64,000 bases of DNA. Source: Punica granatum (taxonomy: Eukaryota; Streptophyta; Magnoliopsida; Myrtales; Lythraceae). A model generated the notes under the pieces. It was given only the letters and a program-made list of their open reading frames with translations. It had not been told where the DNA came from and did no database searches. The stretch covers positions 16,527,845-16,591,844 of the forward strand of contig NC_045133.1 in assembly GCF_007655135.1 (NCBI RefSeq). The letters are read 5' to 3'. Below, piece after piece: positions 1-11,256 of the stretch. Both the position numbers and the translations under genes were made by a program. Numbering within the stretch: position 1 is the stretch's first letter; each line of letters begins with the position of its first letter.

Positions 1-1412
1 CTCCTCAAGCACAGTGGGCAAATCGAGCATGCTATCCAGGCAGTTTGATATAGCCTACACAACAGAAGAACAGAGGAAAAGGGGTACATCTCGCTATAGG
101 CGTGAACTCGTGTATCCTTTTAGCCTAGGGCAACGCGTTTCCCCTAAGTTTTCTCTTTTCTGTTCATCTTTGCATAACTCCAGAATGGGTCACAGGCACC
201 CTTCAACAGGCTACCACAAAACCGAAATCCCAGACATTCCTTTATGAGGTCTAGTCATAGTATTCTGGAAATGATCAGATCGAGTCTGATCAAATCTAGG
301 CAAAAAATCCCCACGCGGGTCACAAGCGCAGCCGCCCTACGGTACATTGATGAGAAGGGTCCTAAGCCGACGGGCGCGTCGAATAATCGACAGAGCTGCT
401 AAGGCATCATTGAGAATGTCACGATATGCTCGTGCATGGCCAACAGGAGCCTTGGAAGCCTCACATTGAGGCCTTCGAAAGTGGGATCTCATTCGCATCG
501 CTAAAGCAAAAACTCTCCACGGGTCGCCCTGGCGACCCAAAACTGAAGAACATGCATTGCGAACACATCCTTTTACCTGTACTTATACATTGTTAGTAAC
601 CCCATGACTTACTGATAATGCCAGGATCACAGGTACAACAAACGCAAGATCTACGGCAGACTCTGATCTCCTGTCCAAGAGGGTACGTAGGCGCTCTCAG
701 AGCTCGAGTCCTGCACCGCAAGACATCGGTCCCTCAACAAAGCACAACCATCCCAACAGAGTCGGCATCTGGCGGAGCAACGAGCAACTGCCTAGCAAGC
801 AAAGTCCCAGTAGCGAGACCGGGGCATTCCCAGCAAGCAATCACTTCAGCGGCGAGACCAGCTGCCAGCAAGAGCAACAAACAATCGATCCAGCAGCAGG
901 GTCGGCTCCCAACGGATCAAACACACAACGCTCAAGGGGCAAAGCATCGACGAAACAACTTCATTGCGACAGCAACGTCAATCGACAGCAGATCAACACC
1001 TTTGGGACATCATCAGCCCTGTACACTCAGCGCGCACCACTGTCCACGAAGAGTTATGATCTTCTCTACAGCACCGCCTTTCGACGATAACATTCACAAG
1101 CTACTGGGGCATCCTCGGTGAACATAGCGACCGAACCATTCTCGCCAAGGACAAATTGCAATTTCAGTGGTCTCACGCGACTGACATTCACCGTTAGTTA
1201 TTGTTCTCTCCTACGTGCAGATGCGCATGGAACCCTAAGGGACACCTCCCCCGGACGGACTCATGTCTGCCTCATACGACAAGATTGCAATCTCAAACTC
1301 GAGTGAAAGGCCCTCAAGGAGGCACCTGGCACCATCATTTGACAAATCCGTCAGCATCAACGGGCCCAAGGCAACTCTCTCGCGTTCTCAGGCCATCCTG
1401 ATGACCGAATCC

Positions 1413-1745
1413 TTTTACTGCTTTAGGTTTGGACACCCACATTTACTGCTTTGGGTTTGGACACCCACCTTTTATTGCTTTGGGTTTGGACACCCACCTT
1501 TACTGCTTTGGGTTTGGACACCTCCCATTTACTGCTTTGGGTTTGGACACCCACCATTTATTATTTTGGATTTGGACACCCACCTTTACTGCTTTGGGTT
1601 TGGACACCCACCTTTTACTGCTTTGGGTTTGGACACCCACGTTTTACTGCTTTGGGTTTGGACACCCACCTTCTACTGCTTTGGGTTTAGACACCCACCA
1701 TTTATTGTTTTGGGTTTGAACACCTACCTTTTACTTTCTTTGGGC
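1413..1745 (+). repeat. Tandem array, 28-29 bp unit, about 12 copies
   Basis: Units read approximately TTTACTGCTTTGGGTTTGGA followed by CACCCACC, with small length and base changes. Because 28 is not a multiple of three and the unit has no stop in several frames, three overlapping ORFs appear here. They are products of the repeat, not genes. The same array, with about 21 units, sits at the same place in the element at 39,501-58,476. Confidence 0.93.
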
Positions 1746-1976
1746 CCGTAAACCCATCTTTACTGCTTTCAAAGCCATAAGCCCACCTTTATTGCTTTTG
1801 GATCCAAAAACTACATTTTCACTGCTTTCAGGTACATACGTTTATCCAACTCCCACCCATAAATCCAAAATCAGAGAGAACAAGTTGCTATGGGGAAAGA
1901 TGCCAGGACGGTCGTCGAGATCAAACGGGGTGCTTCTTATGGTCTTTGGCTGCATCCTCTATCCGAGTACACAACC

Positions 1977-1990
1977 AAAGAGGGGCAAGC
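1977..1990 (+). other. Polypurine tract of Ty3/Tat copy 1
   Basis: AAAGAGGGGCAAGC lies directly before the LTR start TGTCAG, where plus-strand DNA synthesis is primed in LTR retrotransposons. The same 14 bases precede the 3' LTR of the second element. Confidence 0.8.
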
Positions 1991-4881
1991 TGTCAGCACC
2001 CCATTTTGGACTATCGGCTCCGAGGGGGGCAGAATTGTCATTTCCTAAAAAGAATTAATTAAATAAAATTATATATGTATTTAAAAAAAAGATTCGGGCA
2101 GGGCCGGGCAGGCCGGACAGCGTTGACCGGCTGCTCGTGACCGCCGGCCATTTCTAAAAAAAAAAATCGATTCGAGCAGGCCGGGCAGGGCCGGACAGCG
2201 CTCGCTGCCTGCGACCCCGCCGGCCCAGAGATTTCCGAATTGCGGATTTCCGCGATTTCCTCCAAGATCGGCCGAAATCTCAACGGAAAAGAGGAATGAA
2301 TCGCAATTAATTAAACAGAAAGTCGATTCGGTAAGGAAGAAAGAGGACCCAAGGAGAAGAAAAAAAAATTTGGCTCTCGTTTGAGAGAATTTGGAGATCG
2401 GTGCAATTCGGGAACCATCGCCGGAAAATCGCGAAAACTCCCTCGATTCCGGCCGTTTCGACCTCGGTGAAGTCCAAACCGGACACCGCATGGCCCAAGC
2501 GGCGCCCAGAGCTATCTCCCGCACCCTCTCGTGCCGTCGTCGCAGCATTCAGAGGCGCGAATCGCAGCCCGTAGCGCCATCGCTGCTGTCCCCGGCGATC
2601 CCGACCGCCACCGGCTAACGGGCCTTGGCCCATTTCCCTTTCTTCGCAGGTCTAGCCCATTCAGGCCCAATACGCTTCAGTCTGGCCCAGCGCTCTTCGT
2701 GGCGGTTTCTTCCCTCGGGTGAGCAGTCCGATCCGATCCGGTCCGACCCGATTGTCCGGCGATTTTTTTTCTATTTTTATAGAGAAGCCCCTCAACTTTC
2801 CGAATTAGGTAAATTCTCGACTTAATGGCATGATTAGGGCTCCTTTCCTGAATATTATTCCTTGCTTGATGGATATAATGTGAAATGAGTGTTTTTGGGT
2901 CGTGTGGGTGATCGGATTTGTCTCGAACTCGATTTTACGAACTTTTCATTTTGTCACATTTCAGTCCAGAGGAGACATTTTATTTTTTTCAGATCTGCCC
3001 CGAATTTCAAAATTATTTTCAATCAAGCCCCGGTCGTTTTTATTATTTTCCAATCAGTCCTTGGATTTATCTAGAATTTTTCAAGCATCCCAAAGAACTT
3101 TCAAAGTTGTTTCAGTTTAGTCCTGGAGTCATTTTATTTATTTTCAAATCGATCCCGATTTTCAAATTCATTTTAAATAATTCCTAGGACATTTTCAGTA
3201 AATTTTTTACACAGTCTCTATTTCTTAGAATTTTCAAATCAATCCCCAATTTCTTCAGAATTTTCAAATCAATCCCCAATTTCTTCAGAATTTTCAAATC
3301 AGTCCCCAAATTTTTAGAATCTTCAAATCAGTCCCTGCTTTTTTTAAAATCGTTCAATTCAGTCCCCTGGAAATTTTCTAAATATATCCGACCCTTTCCT
3401 ACTCGGATCACCCACCGACAATGTATATGCCCATTTAAATATTTTATTTTTGTAATTATATGTGGCCATGTCGGAAATCAGAGTTTATCAGGCAGTCAAT
3501 TAATGGCTATCTCGACAGCTCGAAATCCGTAGACTAAAGCATTCGGCAAATTTCTAATTAACCTAAAATTCTACATACGGGATAATCGAGACGTTAAACG
3601 TGGCTAAATTAAATCACTCGACACTTTTAAATGAATTGCACGAACCAATTTAATAACCTGTAATCGCATCGACAGTTCAAGAACTGTTAATCATGCCCTT
3701 TTCAAAATTCACAATTTCAAAAGCACCGAGATACGTACAAACGTAATCTTGATTTTCATGCACACACATATTTACCGATTCAAGAGCAAGATTACCGGTT
3801 CTTGTCCTGCTGTCACTCTAATGTAGGTTTGTGTTTAGAACGGGTTAAAACATGGAAAAATGGATTAATTTCAAATTCGGCTTAAATCAAACATGGGCAA
3901 CAGTCAAATAGAGGGTTATATCTTTTGGGTTTTAGGTGAAAATATTCTTAATCTGTAAAAGCCATATTGTCACGATACAGAATAATCTAAAAACAACCCA
4001 CACATTCGAGACTTGACTACGGACATCACGTATGTCGGGTCCGTTAAAATAATGCCGGATACTACATACCCTATTCATCACCCCTTTTTACTTGTTTTAA
4101 GGTAGAATTTGTATGCCAAGATACCTCGGGTAATAATCAGTTAATTCACGTAAATTCGGCGATAACAAAACCCCATTGATTGCTTATTTGAGCTTGTTTG
4201 TTACGTCTTTTGCACTTGATTGTTATACGGATCGAGCTTGATCCTTTAGGACTCGATTCACACTGGGTCCAACGCCCATAACCGTCGATCACGGGGTCTA
4301 GGGCCCCCATACACTGAGTGCGCATTTAATTTAATTTTCGGTCTTTTCCAAAATATACGGTGAGCATGAGTGAAATCATGACCGAATGCGAACCGACCGG
4401 GATTTAGTCATTATAGCTTGTCTTTTATTTATTTGAGAGAACATTGTAAGGTTTTATATTATACATACATTTATGTAAAATTCCGGTCGGAGAGTAGACG
4501 GCCAGAGTGCTTCTTCGAATTTACGGTGTCAAAACGCATAAGATGAGCGGAACTTAATTAAGCGATAATTAAATTAAAATGACAAACCTAGACAAGCTAC
4601 AGTACCGAAAGGGCGTGTGGGATATAGGCCCATACGTAATAGAACCCCCAAATTCGGAATTTTCGGTTCCGTACAGACCATTGCCTTAGCATTTTAGGTG
4701 TACCCCATACCCCTAGACTTGGGTAACTTGCCGGCCCTCGACCTTCAGGTCGTAAAATGGCAAGTGGCGACTCCTTCTCACGTGCGTCCGTCGCGCGTCC
4801 TCGGGAAGGTGGACACTCCCAAGCAGCGTTGCATTTAGGCGCGCGCATGCGTGCCTCGACGAGACGAAATTCGGGTGCGCA
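1991..4881 (+). repeat. 3' LTR of Ty3/Tat copy 1 (about 2.89 kb)
   Basis: It begins TGTCAGCACC and ends GGTGCGCA, matching both LTRs of the complete element. It is about 0.56 kb shorter. The first 700 bases are strongly diverged, with GC-rich repeats at about 2,097-2,210 where copy 2 has its twin hairpins. From about 2,770 on, the match to 40,960-42,979 is close. The stretch 2,940-3,370 repeats a degenerate motif around TTTTCAAATCAGTCCC. ORFs inside are non-coding noise. Confidence 0.85.
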
Positions 4882-5300
4882 CAGGTTTGGTTCTCAATAA
4901 AATCGGATATGCAGGATTAAACCATTAAACCCAAGAAACCAGCCGATTTTTAAGCAAAATCCCTTTGAACCGACCGGTTTAATGGGTTCTATGGCTTTGC
5001 TTTTTGTGTTTGAAAATGTTCAAAATTTAGATGTTTGGGGCAGGAGTCGAACTCCTGACCTCCCACTACCCGCCATTAATGCACCACTCACTAAACAAAC
5101 AAGCCATGCTTCTTGTTTGGTTTACGTACTCGACTTTAAAATCTTTATAGTCATTGAATAATTATGTTAAACATCAATTTTCTTAATGATATAAATAAAA
5201 TTTTAATTTTAATTGAACTTGCGGTCCAACCCATCGAACCCCTGATTGAACCCGTAAACCCATGAACCCATGCTCCTTCCGGTTCAAAGTCCGGTCTTAT
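4882..5300. repeat. Unclassified dispersed repeat with tRNA-like internal promoter boxes (minus strand)
   Basis: On the minus strand, positions 5,030-5,110 contain an A-box-like TAGTGAGTGG and, about 35 bases on, a B-box-like AGTTCGACTCC. That spacing is typical of tRNA-derived SINE heads. The flanks are rich in AACCGG/CCGGTT words. No complete tRNA fold or poly(A) tail with target duplication was found, so it is not called a tRNA gene. Confidence 0.35.
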
Positions 5301-5429
5301 TCTAATAACACTGCTATTTATTAAAATTAAACTAAAAAAAATCTCCCTTATCTATCTGAGAGAATTTATATATGTTCCAAAATTATGAAAATGTAATGAT
5401 AGTTAATCGAAAATAAAGAAGATACGGAA

Positions 5430-7235
5430 GCTTCTTGTGGAAGTGAAAATTTGATTTCTAATTATATATATATATATATTACTATATGGCCGAAAAGAGC
5501 TATATATTACTACATCAATTTTCATTTTATTCACGTAAATTGATCATGATTACACACCAATCGATATTGAGCTATATATATGGTAATGCAAATTATTGTA
5601 ATGACCTTACTGAACTATAATTTTTTATAGATAATCTAAATATTGGGCAATGCATATATAATCAATATATTCTATTGCATATTTTATTTCCTTGAGTGTG
5701 CCTTATGTCATATTTTATTCTCTTGTATATATTTCATCGTGTCTTATATATAAAATTTAATATTTACTGCATAATTAATTAATAAAATTTCCTCAACAAG
5801 AATATAAAATTTTCCTTTTATATTTTTTATGATATGGTAGCGTGAGAATTCAACTCTAAGTTCCAATTGTGTTTTTTATGATGTGGAGGCGTGAGAATTC
5901 GGCTCGAGACTTTGTTTATATATATATATATATATATATAGATAGATATTGATTTTACCAAATCACCCTCATAAAGTCTAATCACAAAATATTAAAAATA
6001 TATTAAATGTAGGGGCAAATTTATAAAATCATCTCAGAAAACAAATCTTCCCTTCCACATGTCTGATTTCCACTTCATCCACTCTCTAACTCCGTTTCAT
6101 TCTCCCCAATGTCTCTTCCTTTTTCTTTTTTTTTTTAAATTTTCAGCCAAAATGTCAACCCCTAGTGTATATATATAAATATATATTATTTAGGAATTGA
6201 GGAAAACGAATCTATAGATGTATATTATTACTAAACCATTTTATTTGGGAATTGAGAAAAAGAATCTAAAACTGTAGAAAATAATTTAGTATTATTTTTT
6301 CAATAAAAATGTAAAATGTGCATAAAAAACTTATGATAAGAAAAATTAAAAATATTATGTTTTAATTCTTATAAAGTAGGAATGCTTATATAAGTTTAAA
6401 ATACTATGTATATTCCCTTATTATATTTACTAATATACATATACAAAAATGTTTAAAGCAAAAATATATGAAATATCTCTCTTAAATATTATACGTTATG
6501 GTCTAAGATAATCATCCTATAAAAGTAAAATAAGTGAAAAGTTAAAAGAAATCCGATAGAATAGAATTACCATACATTTGATCATATATCAAATAAAGTG
6601 CGGTGAAACTTAGAATATATATACTATAAAGGAAGTTGATTATTAATGTTATCATTTTTATGACTACTCAAATCAAATTATATAAAAAAAATAAATCAAT
6701 AAATATATTGAACTCAAAATTGATGAAAAAAGGATCTTCATGGAATTATAAAATGTGAATAGAAAAGAAATATTGAAGGATTCTCAATTACTAAAGCAAC
6801 ATACATAATGGAACTTGAATAAAGATTTTACTAAAACGAACAAACAATATTGAATTTGAAGCAATTAGTTTCAAACTTGCACTGATAAAATCATTCTACT
6901 AATCAAAATTCAACCAAAGAATAAGAATCAATAAATGAATTAATTGAACTCGAACTTCATGGAGAAAAAGGTTTCTATTAAATTACAAAATAAAAATAAA
7001 AAATAAATATTCATATTTAAGGCATAAAAGTTAGAAAAGTCATACGGTTGCTGAAGTGACACCCATAATGGATTTGGAATAGAGGTCATGTGAAAACAAT
7101 CACTATCGAAACAATCAATACCAAATTTGCATTAAAAAATGCACTCAACAAATCAAAGTTCAGTCAAGAAAAAGAAAAACTTGAAGAAGATTACTAAAAC
7201 AATCAATATCGAAATAATTAATTTCAAATTCCTAT
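5430..7235. repeat. AT-rich stretch absent from segment B; degenerate repeats at its right end
   Basis: There are AT microsatellites at about 5,461-5,480 and 5,919-5,940. From about 6,690 to 7,500, units of roughly 250-300 bp recur, each with words such as GACACCCATAATGGA, GGAATAGAGATC and TTTGCATTAAAAAAT. A partial unit also occurs at 38,600-39,260 and in segment B at 58,840-59,150. No gene is visible. Confidence 0.6.
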
Positions 7236-7542
7236 TAAAAGTCTCATTTTACAAATCAAAAGTCAACCAAACAATAAGAATAAATAAATAAAACTAATGA
7301 ACTCAAAGTTCAGGAATCCATTATATTATGAAATAAGAGAAAGAAATATTCAAGGTATAGAAATCAAAAACTTCTTACAATGCTAAAGCGACACCCATAA
7401 TAGACCTGGAATATAGATCATGTCAAAACAAAATCGAAACAATCAATTTGAAATTTGCATTAAAAAAATTAATTCAACAAATCAAAATTCATCAAAAAAA
7501 AATTTAGAGAAGAGGGTAAAAAAGAGGTTTGAGATTATATAT

Positions 7543-7544
<2 letters not shown>

Positions 7545-7575
<31 letters not shown>

Positions 7576-7576
7576 C
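7545..7576. repeat. AT dinucleotide microsatellite
   Basis: A run of TA/AT dinucleotides, expanded further in the duplicate copy at 59,168-59,206. It creates a spurious ORF. Confidence 0.9.
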
Positions 7577-8562
7577 AAGTCCGCTCATGCTTTCCCTTTG
7601 CTTCGCCTATACACACATATATATACACACATAAACATAATATATCATATCTTATCTTATGGTCGTATATAAAGATTTTGTGAAAATCACTGTGAATATA
7701 GTATAACCTTATTACACCATATTTTGTTACCTTGGATATATTTTGTTAGGCCATATGTATATAACCTATTAATTCTATTGCATAATCAATGATAAAAGAA
7801 TATAAAAATTTTCTTAATATATAGGCGATGACGTGACAAAGCGAGAAAGCTCAGTTTCTACTTTTTTATGATGTGACAACGTGAGAATTCGGCTCAAGCT
7901 TTGTTTTCACATATATAATATTTGTATTTATAAAGTGGGTAGTCTAGGTAAAATACATATAATATATATTATAAGTATATATTATAAATATATGTTTATT
8001 TTATATTTATATCAAGTGAACCACTTTAGATGAGTTTTTTTTATATATATGTTTAAAAGATATTGCTGAGTAATTATCGAAAAATAAAAGGAAAAAACTT
8101 TGTAATAATTAAGATCAAAATTTTTCTCAATTTTATTATATTTATATAGTTATAAATGAAGTCAAGTTCATTATATATTGAGAGGTTAAAAAAGCTAAGA
8201 TAGAAATTAAAGTATGTCGAAAATATTTAAAAAAAAAAACTCAAAGTGTGGCATAACATTCGCTTAAGTTTTAAAAATAAGCAACGATGCACATAAATTA
8301 CATAATTAAGGTGTCACATTTGATTATATTAAAAGCATTAAATATATAAAGATGATGTATTTTTATTTGAAAAATGTTTGTATTAAATCATGTATGTCTC
8401 TTCATTGCTAATATATAAAGAAAATGATGCTAAAATAGGTATAAATAGAATTATGAAATATATAATCAAGCATATATGTTTTCTTTTCTATTTTTGGTTA
8501 CAAGGAGGTCATGAGCATAGTACATGAAATCAAGCCTAGAAGTTATATATTGATATTATAAG

Positions 8563-9050
8563 TATTAAATTTTCATTGGGTTTATACGGGCCTAGACCCA
8601 AATCCACTTAAAAGCTCAAGCTGATAAGTGATGGTACCAAGTCTTATATAAACCAATAGATTTTGATATATCTTTTTTATGTGGGATTAATATCCTCAAC
8701 ACCCGCCCTCGCGTGCAACGTGTGGTCTATTTTTACCTACATGTTGTCACGTGCCCTTAAACATCCGCCCTCAGCAATTGACCTCGAGCCGGACTCTTCT
8801 TTCGTGCTCGGGCAAGAGGGGACTAACACGAGGTGTACTTTGGCTGCACTCAACATACTGGGCCTGGCATGATGTGGGTGCGCACACGCTCGTAGGCACG
8901 CATACGCGTAACCTAGGCTCTGATACCATATTAAATTTTCATTGGATTTATACGGACCTGTGCCCATATCCACTTAAAAGCTCAACCCAAGTCTTAATAA
9001 ACTAATGAATTTTGATATATCTTTTCTATGTGGGATTAATATTCTCAACA
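8563..9050 (-). mobile_element. Complete TRIM (miniature LTR retrotransposon), 488 bp
   Basis: Direct terminal repeats lie at 8,563-8,701 and 8,929-9,050. Read on the minus strand, each starts TGTTGAG and ends near TTTAATA. The minus-strand 5' LTR is followed at once by TGGTATCAGAGCC (8,916-8,928), the classic primer site matching initiator tRNA-Met. The other LTR is preceded by the purine-rich CGCGAGGGCGGG. The element is flanked by ATAAG at 8,558-8,562 and 9,051-9,055. Segment B has the uninterrupted site with a single ATAAG at about 60,229. There is no coding capacity; mobility would need enzymes from another element. Confidence 0.92.
8916..8928 (-). other. Primer binding site of the TRIM (tRNA-Met type)
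   Basis: The minus-strand sequence TGGTATCAGAGCC directly abuts the 5' LTR. It is complementary to the 3' end of plant initiator methionine tRNA, as is usual for TRIM and Copia elements. Confidence 0.85.
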
Positions 9051-9100
9051 ATAAGTATAATTAGTTTTACTAATTTTTCTTAATAATTTATGTAAGAATC

Positions 9101-9126
9101 CCGTGCGTTGCACGAGTAAACACTAG
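9101..9126 (+). mobile_element. Helitron-like 3' terminus
   Basis: A short hairpin CGTGC-GTT-GCACG is followed after 8 bases by CTAG and then T, the usual plant Helitron 3' signature. The copy in segment B (about 60,275-60,305) has lost the pairing. I could not locate a matching 5' TC terminus, so the element's extent to the left is unknown. Confidence 0.5.
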
Positions 9127-9356
9127 TTTTGTTTTGATGATGAGATTTCTTTGTCACAACGTATCTCCATGGATCCAATCCAATCCGTCCAAAATTGTAA
9201 GGAGCAGGGCTTGAAAAGTCGATATATTCTATTTTGACAATAAGCTGGTATATGTTCGCACTTGATTATTTTCAGATGAATCGCCACTTATACAAGTTTT
9301 TTTTTTCCTTCCCTCATTGTTATCGCCTTAAAGGTTACCTCATGTATGTATAATTA

Positions 9357-9605
9357 TTGCAAATCGGAACAAGATCACATAGACGTTCATTGCTGCAGTA
9401 CGTGTTGAGTCCACCAGAAATTTCATATATTATTATTATTACGTGTTGGAACTGCAATGAATTCGAATTTGCCATAGGCCCATCTGGAATTGGTGTGGGA
9501 GGTCTTGGTGGGAGATCTGGAATTGCCATAGGCACATTCATCTTGCAGGGAATGGAATGCCAATTGATTGTATTCATGAGGACTGCATGCAATTGGTTCA
9601 TTTGA
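9357..9605 (+). other. Short open stretch kept in both duplicates, unknown
   Basis: An 82-codon open frame contains a glycine-rich piece (FEFAIGPSGIGVGGLGG). The partner at 60,514-60,729 keeps the same frame and most of the same residues. The first codon of each frame, good splice sites and a known domain are lacking. It may be an old gene fragment or chance. Confidence 0.25.
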
Positions 9606-10665
9606 ACTACAAGCTTAATTAATTAGCAATTGGAAAAGACACGTTTGGGTCGATCGATACACAATCATGCTTTTCAATTCAAAGGTTTCTAGAGACTAAG
9701 CTGCAAAAGAAGGGGCCGGCCCCTGTTAGACATCCATGGAAGCCCCGGGAGCAAGGTATATGGTGTCATCATATGTTCTTGGCGTTATGTTGTCATCACA
9801 TGCTCGAGATGTCTGCAAATGGACATGGATGGCTTGTGGAGAATTCACTCTTCGTACTATTAACTTAGGCTGGCCATAATTGAATTATTTATTGGTGACC
9901 CAAATCTTATGCAATAATCGTCACTAGCTCTTTAAAATGGTAGAATGTAAATTGCCGCTGCTAATCAAGAGTAATTTTTGTAATTAATGAAGTGAGGGAT
10001 TCGCTTCTCATTGCTTCGAACCTTGAAATAATGAGTGCTTCAGACCTTACATATCCAACATTTTCATAGGCATCTTAGTTGTCTATTCCCCCTTCTTGCT
10101 TCTTCAATGATATGAATATCTGCAGGCCAAGATATCTCGAGATATCTCAACTGAGGTGGGGGGGAGGCCGATCTGGTCTGCATCCACCCCCTACCCAGGT
10201 CATCGGCAACCTCAATCAACTGTTGCGTCTGACCATCTTTCTCTCTCTTTTTCTATTTTTTTATTTCAGTTTTTTTAGTATCAATCTCATTTTTAAATTT
10301 CCTTATTTTTATTTAGATGTTCCATTTTAATTTTAATTAATTTTCTAACATTCTACTTTATTTTTAAAATTTTTGTACTTTTTATGTTTATTCCATTAAT
10401 TGTATTCTTAATATTTATCTCAAAATTAATTTATTTTTTCGCATTCATTTATTTTTAAATACTTATTACATTTATTTTTAAAATATTTATTTTATTTTTA
10501 TTTATAAATGATTTCATAAAAATGATGTGACAATATCACGCAAGGCCACGTAAACAATGTATAACATGTCAGTAGCCATGAAAGAGCTACGTCAGCAACT
10601 ATATATTGATGCCATCAGCCCAAAATTGTCGGTCAATGTAACATTGTTAAAAAAGAAAAAAAATT
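9606..10665. other. Spacer without recognised gene
   Basis: Sequence is shared with 60,729-61,740 in segment B. From about 10,230 it becomes T-rich. I see no coding pattern, promoter or RNA gene. Confidence 0.5.
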
Positions 10666-10985
10666 TAAATAGACAATTTCATCCCTGAATTTGGCAAATG
10701 ATCAATTTCATCCCTGACTTATTTTTTGCATCAATGTCATCCCTAACTTTGTAATTTTGCATCAATTTTGTCCCTAACTTTTCAGTTACATCAAAAAGGT
10801 CCCTAACTTTGCACAATTGCATCAATTTAGTCCTTGACTTTGCACGATTATATCAATTTGGTCACTGGCCTTTGCAACACAAGTCCTTGAGTTTTGGCAT
10901 TACATCAGATCGATCCCCGATTGCATCAATTTAGTCTGAATGCCTTAGAGACAGACATCGTTACTGTTCTGTTAATTTTGTTGGG
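10666..10985 (+). repeat. Left terminal inverted repeat of the MULE
   Basis: It pairs with the reverse complement of 16,640-16,985 over about 300 bases with scattered changes. Its internal structure is an approximately 30 bp degenerate tandem repeat. Confidence 0.85.
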
Positions 10986-11128
10986 GATTGAATTGATGTA
11001 ACAAGTGGGTAAATTGATGTAACCTCACAATTAAATGATGTTGATTACGTCATTTACATCCTTAATATTGATTACATCATCCTTCTCCCTCCATTTTCCC
11101 GCCCGTTTGAAGACGTTTCATCTTCTTC

Positions 11129-11131
<3 letters not shown>

Positions 11132-11175
<44 letters not shown>
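11132..11175 (+). repeat. CT microsatellite in the probable 5' leader of the MULE gene
   Basis: A run of CT dinucleotides sits 80 bases upstream of the probable ATG at 11,257. CT-rich tracts are common in plant 5' leaders; no regulatory role can be shown here. Confidence 0.8.
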
Positions 11176-11256
11176 GTGCATTGTCTTTCTTCAAGTGCGA
11201 AGCACATCCTCTCGAAGTTCCAGTGTGATCATCAAGAGAAGCCTCAAACGAGCTCT

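Larger units (their letters stand above)
1..4881 (+). mobile_element. 3' portion of a Ty3/Tat-lineage LTR retrotransposon (copy 1)
   Basis: The stretch ends in a long terminal repeat and is preceded by the same internal 3' landmarks as the complete element at 39,501-58,476. These are a conserved block at about 1,155-1,410 (matching 53,895-54,150), a 28-29 bp tandem array, a purine-rich tract, and an LTR beginning TGTCAGCACC and ending GGTGCGCA. It is therefore the 3' end of a second, diverged member of the same family in the same orientation. The 5' LTR and coding region would lie left of the window. Positions 1-1,154 differ from the equivalent part of copy 2 and hold only short, patternless ORFs (for example 618-1,121); I assign no function to them. 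Confidence 0.85.

Noticed and set aside
1263..1751. Overlapping ORFs with repeating Phe/Gly/Trp-rich translation (also 53,947-54,751)
   Set aside because: They arise because the 28-29 bp tandem unit has no stops in several frames; no start context or homology supports a gene.
2081..2633. Minus-strand ORFs of 108-155 codons in the first LTR
   Set aside because: No counterpart in the other two LTRs and no domain; GC-rich LTR sequence often stays open by chance.
4597..4848. 83-codon minus-strand ORF in the LTR 3' end
   Set aside because: Only partly mirrored in the other LTRs, where indels shift it; it lies in the terminal untranslated part of the repeat.
5030..5110. tRNA gene on the minus strand
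   Set aside because: A and B boxes are present but no cloverleaf with proper acceptor stem and anticodon loop could be folded; more likely a SINE-like relic.
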